From DATLFA01 sp039915945 (GTDB taxonomy: Bacteria; Actinomycetota; Acidimicrobiia; Acidimicrobiales; WLNW01), in assembly GCA_039915945.1 (NCBI GenBank), contig JBDSMH010000213.1:7747-71746 (forward strand): DNA of 64,000 nt, read 5' to 3'. The position numbers were made by a program, and so were the translations under genes. Of this stretch, positions 59,342-64,000 are shown one piece after another; position 1 is the stretch's first letter, and every line of letters starts with the position of its first letter. The notes beneath the pieces are model-generated. The model was not told the origin of the DNA. It saw only the letters and a list, made by a program, of their open reading frames with translations, and ran no database searches.

Positions 59342-62125
59342 ATGAGAGAGTTCCTGCAACTTGTCATCGCCGGTGCGGCGACCGGCGCAATCTATTCGCT
59401 CATCGCCGCCGGTCTCTCGGTGTCGTACACTGCGACGGGCATCTTCAATCTCGCGTACGGCGCCATCGCGTTCGATTCGGCGTTGCTGTACTACGAGCTC
59501 AACACCGGCCTCGGCTGGCCGATCATCCTTGCTTTCTTGTTCGTCATCGTCGTGTTTTGTCCGCTGCTGGGTCTCTTGTTGAATGTGGCCGTGTTCAGAC
59601 CGCTCGCAACGGCGCCTGACGCCGCCAAGATCATGGCGACGGTTGGTCTGCTCGTCGCGCTCCCCGCGATCGGTCGTTACATCGTCGAGGGTGGCATCTC
59701 GACGTTCGGCTGGGGTATTCCCGACGCGAAGACCGTGCAACTTCCACCGGGCATATGGCGCTCGCCGGCGTCGGTCTCGCACTTCTGGTTCGACGTGAAC
59801 CTCAACAGCAATCAGATCGCAGTGCTCGTGGTCGCGGGGATCGTCGCGGTCGCGTTGTGGTACATCCTGCGCCATACGCGGCTCGGCCTACAGATGCGAG
59901 CGGTCGTCGACAAGCCCGACTTGGCGAACTTGCGCGGTGTCGACGACGGTCGCACTTCCGCGGTCGCTTGGGTTATCGGTACGGTTCTCGCCGGCCTCGC
60001 CGGTGTCGTCGGCGCGCCGGTGCTCAACAGCCTCGAGATCAACAACTACAACATTGCGATGTTCATCGCGGCTGCGGCTGTAGTGCTCGGCGGCTTGCGA
60101 TCGGTACCGCTGGCGTTCGCGGGAGGGCTCTTTTTGGGCGTCGCGCAGAACCTCGTTGGGAAGTACGCGACCGATTCCTTGCCGTTTGCGAAGGACATCC
60201 CAGGGTTCAAGAACTCGGTGCCGTTCGTCTTGCTGCTCGTCGGTTTGTTGCTGATCAACCGCGACCGTAATCGGCGCGGCGGCACCGTCGTCACGCAGCC
60301 ACCACCGATCGACTGGAGCGACGATCTTCCTCGTTGGCGGGTGCAGTTGCCCTGGGCAATTGCGGCCCTCGTCTTTTTCATCTTCTCCATGTTCATCGTC
60401 GACGACGTGTGGGTCGGACTTTTCGCAAACGGCCTCGCACTAGCGGTGGTTTTCATGAGCTTCGTCATCGTGACGGGCCAGGGCGGCATGGTGTCGCTCG
60501 CCCAAGCCGCCTTCGTGATGGTGGCCGCATTCACAACCGGTCGATTCATGATCGAGTACAACTGGCCGTGGATACTCGCGTTGGTCGTCGGCATGCTCGT
60601 GGCGATGGTGCTCGGCATGATCGTGTCGTTGCCCGCATTGCGCCTCGGCGGCCTGCCGCTGGCGTTGGCCACACTCGCGCTGGGATTCCTCGGCGACGAG
60701 GTTTTGTTCAAGTGGAACTGGCTGCGGCGTAGCCAGGGTGGTTGGGACTATCGCGCAAAGACACCCAAGTTCTTCGGCATCAACTTCCGCAACGAGAAGC
60801 CGGCGCTCATCGCCTTGATGGTCATCGTGGGTCTGCTTACGGTCCTCGTACACAACTTGCACAAGAGCGCCAGCGGCCGCGCGATCACTGCGGTGCGCAA
60901 TTCAGAACCGGCGGCTGCGACGTCCGGTCTTTCGATACCGCGTACCAAGCTTTCGATCTTCGCGTTGTCGTCCGCCGTGGCGGGTTTGGGCGGCGTGCTC
61001 GTCGCTACACGAAACGGTGCCATCGCCGACGGTACGTTCGTCACGCAGACCGGTCTTGCGTGGCTGGCTTCGGTAGTGCTGTTCGGCATCCGCAAGCCGC
61101 AAGGAGCGATCCTCGGCGGCCTCGTCACCGCAACTTCGGCGCAGATCTTCACCCGCGGTTTTCACTTCTTCTTCCTTCCGTCGTTCTTGCACTGGGACGG
61201 TCTCGGCTCGAGCACCGCGACCTACATCCAGAGCGCGCTCTTCGGCATCGGGGCCATCCAACTAGCGCGCCAGCCCGATGGTGTGCTCGCGATCACGGCT
61301 GCTCAGAACCGGTCCAAGCGCGACAAGCGACGCGCCAAGCGGCACGGGGTAGCGCCAGTGCCTCACGCTGCCGAGGGGACCGTCGCGGCGGTTCCGCGCG
61401 AGCGCGTCGTGGCCGCGCCGGTCGCGCCCGGTGCCGACATCGCGCTGGTTGCGCACGACATCTACAGCGGGTATGGCCTCGTCGAGGTGCTCCACGGCGT
61501 GTCGCTCGCTTTGTCGAAGGGCCACATCACTTCCATCCTCGGCCCCAACGGCGCCGGCAAATCCACCACGTGTCTGACGCTTGCCGGACTCGTGCGGTCA
61601 TCGAGTGGCACGATCCATCAAAACGGCACCGACATCACGCCGCTGTTGGCCCATCAGCGGGCCAGACGGGGCGTGGTGATGGCCCCGGAGTCGCGGGGCA
61701 TCTTCCCCGGTCTCACGGTGCAAGAGAATCTGTCGCTGTGGTTGCCCGACCCTGCGCAGCACGAACAGGCATACGAACGCTTCCCGATCTTGGGCGAGCG
61801 GCGCAATCTGCCGGCGGGCAATCTTTCCGGGGGCGAGCAGCAGATCCTCACGTTGACTCCGCTGCTCGTTCGACCACCAGATGTATTGATCGCCGACGAG
61901 CCGTCGCTCGGTTTGGCGCCGCTCATCGTCGAGCAGGTGATGGGCATCTTCGTGGAGCTACGAGAACGAGGTGTGGCCTTGTTGCTGGTGGAAGAAAAGG
62001 CGCGCGACGTGCTCGAGATCGCCGATTCGGTGGCGTTTTTGAGCCTCGGCGAAATTACGTGGTATGGGCCGCGGAGTGAGGTCGACGCCGATCGTTTGGC
62101 GGCCGCATACCTTGGTGAGCGCTAG
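59342..62125 (+). CDS. Fused LivH-LivM-LivF: two permease domains plus ATPase of one ABC importer
   Basis: A 927-residue chain combining three subunits normally made separately. Residues 1-310 are a LivH-type permease (LVIAGAATGAIYSLIAAGLS, then AVVDKPDLANLRGVD loop). About 333-640 is a LivM-type permease (VTGQGGMVSLAQAAFVMVAAF, AVRNSEPAAATSGLS). A basic Ala/Arg linker spans 650-700. From 701 a LivF ATPase has SILGPNGAGKSTTCLTLAG (Walker A, about 734), GGEQQILTLTPLL (signature, about 829) and VLIADEPSLGLAPLIV (Walker B). The ATG at 59342 follows GGAG. With LivG and the binding protein this is a complete importer. The fused ATPase fixes stoichiometry. The substrate is inferred only by context. 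Confidence 0.93.
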   Translation: MREFLQLVIAGAATGAIYSLIAAGLSVSYTATGIFNLAYGAIAFDSALLYYELNTGLGWPIILAFLFVIVVFCPLLGLLLNVAVFRPLATAPDAAKIMATVGLLVALPAIGRYIVEGGISTFGWGIPDAKTVQLPPGIWRSPASVSHFWFDVNLNSNQIAVLVVAGIVAVALWYILRHTRLGLQMRAVVDKPDLANLRGVDDGRTSAVAWVIGTVLAGLAGVVGAPVLNSLEINNYNIAMFIAAAAVVLGGLRSVPLAFAGGLFLGVAQNLVGKYATDSLPFAKDIPGFKNSVPFVLLLVGLLLINRDRNRRGGTVVTQPPPIDWSDDLPRWRVQLPWAIAALVFFIFSMFIVDDVWVGLFANGLALAVVFMSFVIVTGQGGMVSLAQAAFVMVAAFTTGRFMIEYNWPWILALVVGMLVAMVLGMIVSLPALRLGGLPLALATLALGFLGDEVLFKWNWLRRSQGGWDYRAKTPKFFGINFRNEKPALIALMVIVGLLTVLVHNLHKSASGRAITAVRNSEPAAATSGLSIPRTKLSIFALSSAVAGLGGVLVATRNGAIADGTFVTQTGLAWLASVVLFGIRKPQGAILGGLVTATSAQIFTRGFHFFFLPSFLHWDGLGSSTATYIQSALFGIGAIQLARQPDGVLAITAAQNRSKRDKRRAKRHGVAPVPHAAEGTVAAVPRERVVAAPVAPGADIALVAHDIYSGYGLVEVLHGVSLALSKGHITSILGPNGAGKSTTCLTLAGLVRSSSGTIHQNGTDITPLLAHQRARRGVVMAPESRGIFPGLTVQENLSLWLPDPAQHEQAYERFPILGERRNLPAGNLSGGEQQILTLTPLLVRPPDVLIADEPSLGLAPLIVEQVMGIFVELRERGVALLLVEEKARDVLEIADSVAFLSLGEITWYGPRSEVDADRLAAAYLGER

Positions 62126-62156
62126 CCGATGTGGCTCTGTGATCCGGGCCACGCGC

Positions 62157-62162
62157 TATAGT
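62157..62162 (+). promoter_or_regulatory. Candidate -10 for the binding-protein gene
   Basis: TATAGT lies 75 bases before the ATG at 62237, with no convincing -35 but a clear gap from the permease gene. A separate promoter would let the binding protein be made in excess of the transporter, as is usual. Confidence 0.35.
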
Positions 62163-62236
62163 CCGGGCCGTGTCGTACGGCACACCCCGGCGTCCATTCA
62201 TTTTTGACCGGCACGCCCGGCCCAGAGAGGGGATTC

Positions 62237-63547
62237 ATGAGACCAAGATTTGTACGCGTGGCCGTGACCGTCGCGGCGGTCGGGCTGATTGCCGCCGCCT
62301 GCGGCGACAGCGGCTCCGACTCCGCGACGACGACCACGGCAAAATCGGCGACCGCGGCGACCGCGGCGACCGCGGCGACGGGTGCGACGACCGCAGCAGC
62401 TTGTGATACGTCCAAGCCGTCCATCAAGATCGGTGGGGTCGCGCAAGTCGCGAACTTCGGCGGGATAGAAGATGGCATCAACGCCCGTATCGCCCGCGAG
62501 AACAAGACGTGTATCCAGGGCCGCAGGCTCGAATTCGTCGGTATGAAGGATGACGCCAGCGATCCGCAGAAGAACCTCGATCTCAACAAGAGCCTTGTTG
62601 AAAGTGACAAGGTGTTCGCTCTTATCAACACCTCGGCAGTGATGTTGCCCCAGACCACCAACTACCTCGCGGACAAGAAAGTCCCCTACTTCGGGTGGGG
62701 CTTCATGCCGGGCTTTTGCGGCGCAGCGTCGTGGGGTTACGGGTTCAATGGCTGTTTGAGTGGGTATGCCTTCGACAAGAGCAAGACCGTTACGGTGCCC
62801 GGCGCCAAGCTGAATAGCTCGCTCCTCGACCCCATCGCGGAGATCGTCAAGAAGGACCCCGACAAGATGTCGATCGTCTACTTCAACAGCGACGACGACG
62901 CGGGCAAAGCGGGCGATTTGCAGTACACGGCGCTGTTCAAGAACGTGCTCGACAAACAGTTCGTGCCAACGAAGGGCGTAACCGACTTCACGCAGTACGT
63001 CAACATCGTGAAAGCCAAGAGCCCCGACGCAGTGATGCTATCGACCGACTTCGCAACGGCAGTCAAGCTGAAGGCGGCGATCATCGCCGGCGGATACAAA
63101 GGCATCGTGTACGACTACACGACCTATGTTCCGGGTCTGTTGGATGCCTCTAAGGACACGGCGGCTGCTCTCGAGGGCGGGTATTCGAACACCCAAATCC
63201 CCCCGTCCGAGGACGGGAAGGCGGGCACCGCGCAGATTGCTGCTGACCTGAAGGCCATCGGCAAGGCAGAGTTCGTCACGCTCGGCGGATCAGTCGGGTA
63301 CTGGTCGACCGATTTAATGATCCAAATGCTGAAGGCGATCAGCGGCGATATCACAGCGGACAACTTCCGGAAGGTGGCGGAGGCTGGCTTCACCTACAAG
63401 CCGGTCGACGGGGGAATTGGCGAGATCAAGTACCCCGACGGCCACTTCAACCCTGCACCATGCGCGGCGATCGTGCAGGTCAAGGGGGGCAAGTACGTCT
63501 CGGCAGTGCCATTCAAGTGCTACAAGCTCATCGATCCTCCCAAGTAA
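62237..63547 (+). CDS. ABC transporter substrate-binding lipoprotein, LivK-like
   Basis: Captures the substrate outside the cell for the fused importer. The ATG at 62237 follows GAGAGGGG and gives 436 residues. The signal peptide MRPRFVRVAVTVAAVGLIAAAC ends in the lipobox LIAAAC, so Cys 22 is lipidated. The next 40 residues are an Ala/Thr linker built from a short tandem repeat (ATAATAATAATGAT), a tether common in actinobacterial lipoproteins. Two periplasmic-binding lobes follow: IKIGGVAQVANFGGIEDGINARIARENK, DDASDPQKNLDLNKSLVESDKVFALI, and SIVYFNSDDDAGKAGDLQYTALF. The ligand is unknown. The gene ends in a strong terminator. Confidence 0.93.
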   Translation: MRPRFVRVAVTVAAVGLIAAACGDSGSDSATTTTAKSATAATAATAATGATTAAACDTSKPSIKIGGVAQVANFGGIEDGINARIARENKTCIQGRRLEFVGMKDDASDPQKNLDLNKSLVESDKVFALINTSAVMLPQTTNYLADKKVPYFGWGFMPGFCGAASWGYGFNGCLSGYAFDKSKTVTVPGAKLNSSLLDPIAEIVKKDPDKMSIVYFNSDDDAGKAGDLQYTALFKNVLDKQFVPTKGVTDFTQYVNIVKAKSPDAVMLSTDFATAVKLKAAIIAGGYKGIVYDYTTYVPGLLDASKDTAAALEGGYSNTQIPPSEDGKAGTAQIAADLKAIGKAEFVTLGGSVGYWSTDLMIQMLKAISGDITADNFRKVAEAGFTYKPVDGGIGEIKYPDGHFNPAPCAAIVQVKGGKYVSAVPFKCYKLIDPPK

Positions 63548-63570
63548 CGATTGGTATCGATCGGCGGATT

Positions 63571-63605
63571 GGGCGGCCTCTTCGGAGGCCGCCCGATCCA
63601 TTTTT
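63571..63605 (+). terminator. Rho-independent terminator after the binding-protein gene
   Basis: A perfect ten-base stem, GGGCGGCCTC/GAGGCCGCCC, closes a TTCG tetraloop at 63571-63594. GATCCA and then TTTTT (63601-63605) follow. This is the clearest terminator in the window and ends the transporter unit. Confidence 0.92.
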
Positions 63606-63649
63606 GGGCCATGCTTGCCCCATGCCGAGAGCGACGCGAAGCGCCGAAA

Positions 63650-64000
63650 GTGACGAGTAATCCGCTCTGTCTCAACCTGTTCCAGTACTCGCCGTACGCG
63701 GGCACCACGAGCGTGCCGTCGCTCGATGATCTGCTCGCCGCGTCGACTGATGCCGGCTTCCAGTTCGTCGGCCTCGACATGTATTCGCTCGACGCGCTCG
63801 GCATCGCACCGGGCACTGCGGCACGCGCGTTGCAACAACACGGCCTCGGTTGCTTCGAGATGCTCGGACTGTCCGTCGACAGCGACGAGACCGCGTCGCT
63901 GGCCATGGCGCGCTCGGTCGCCCGATGGGTGGGCGAAGCCCACGCCGACTGGGTGCTCACCGTCGTGTCGGCACCGGTCGACGACGAACTCGTCGACCGC
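63650..64000 (+). CDS. TIM-barrel sugar-phosphate isomerase/epimerase-like protein, cut by window edge
   Basis: An open frame runs from GTG 63650 through the last base, translating to MTSNPLCLNLFQYSPYAGTT and onward without a stop for at least 117 codons. Repeated phrases LDDLLAASTDAGFQFVGLDMYSL, GLGCFEMLGLSVDSDE and HADWVLTVVSAP resemble the beta-alpha units of xylose-isomerase-like TIM barrels (sugar phosphate isomerase/epimerase family). A longer start, ATG 63611, is in frame but begins right behind the terminator T-run. Product type is probable, not certain. Its role in the accessory cluster cannot be told from the fragment. Confidence 0.65.
   Translation, partial: MTSNPLCLNLFQYSPYAGTTSVPSLDDLLAASTDAGFQFVGLDMYSLDALGIAPGTAARALQQHGLGCFEMLGLSVDSDETASLAMARSVARWVGEAHADWVLTVVSAPVDDELVDR

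Noticed and set aside
57151..59367. A 738-codon open frame on the minus strand opposite the CoA-transferase and LivG genes
   Set aside because: It lies antisense to genes with clear motifs and reads as low-complexity Arg/Gly/His-rich protein, typical of shadow frames in GC-rich DNA.
62345..62395. The GCGACCGCG tandem repeats near the start of the binding-protein gene as a repeat locus
   Set aside because: They encode the Ala/Thr tether after the lipidated Cys and are an ordinary low-complexity linker.

Overview
The window is GC-rich chromosomal DNA from an actinobacterium. Three things point there. It carries F420 genes (cofD, cofE, several LLM-type oxidoreductases) and a mycothiol-dependent formaldehyde pair (MscR plus a metallo-beta-lactamase partner). 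The gene order (cofE/cofD - DUF5719 - DUF3499 - manB - Trm112 - SIS isomerase - ahcY - ComF - secA - prfB - ftsE - ftsX) resembles a conserved actinobacterial chromosomal neighbourhood known from Streptomyces and mycobacteria. The mix of cell-surface glycan genes, a small zinc-ribbon gene and acyl-CoA/F420 catabolism suggests class Acidimicrobiia, but that placement is inference. GTG starts and 4-base GTGA/ATGA overlaps are common. I saw no rRNA, tRNA or CRISPR. Apart from the 826-bp repeat-bounded element, no gene-free stretch exceeds 300 bases.

1-16.2 kb: surface glycan region. It holds four GT4 glycosyltransferases, a sugar-1-phosphate nucleotidyltransferase, an NDP-sugar epimerase, Gmd and Rmd (route to GDP-D-rhamnose), cofD/cofE translationally linked to gmd, an XRE regulator, a 1084-aa GT2/membrane protein and a DUF5719 protein. 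16.3-24.3 kb: a thioredoxin-like protein, FtsH, a DUF3499 gene inside a misleading longer frame, a CPBP protease, a zinc-ribbon protein, a 958-aa PTPS-related membrane protein, and a GtrA-GT2 fusion overlapping it. 24.3-35.8 kb: core genes manB, Trm112, PGI/PMI isomerase, ahcY, ComF-like, a NarL-type regulator, secA, prfB, ftsE and ftsX.

35.8-46.6 kb: mscR, its MBL partner and a Rieske protein, then a large secreted repeat protein on the other strand, a Rv2258c-like methyltransferase, an SDR, and a trehalose pair: otsA followed by a fusion of otsB with a GH15 trehalase-like domain. 46.7-64 kb: an apparently catabolic accessory region with acyl-CoA ligase, acyl-CoA dehydrogenase, LLM oxidoreductase, isochorismatase-family hydrolase, TauD-type dioxygenase, two MFS exporters, a kinase-LLM fusion, a family III CoA-transferase, and an ABC uptake system of the branched-chain amino acid type. 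In that system both permeases and one ATPase are fused into a single 927-aa protein (LivH-LivM-LivF). The system ends with a binding lipoprotein and a strong terminator. The window closes inside a TIM-barrel isomerase/epimerase-like gene.

The least explained items are an 826-bp module with 31-bp terminal inverted repeats carrying a single membrane-protein gene and no transposase (52015-52840), two families of dispersed palindromic repeats (43 bp and about 40 bp, two copies each), the LivHMF, OtsB-GH15 and kinase-LLM fusions, and an AT-rich island with an inverted repeat in front of otsA.
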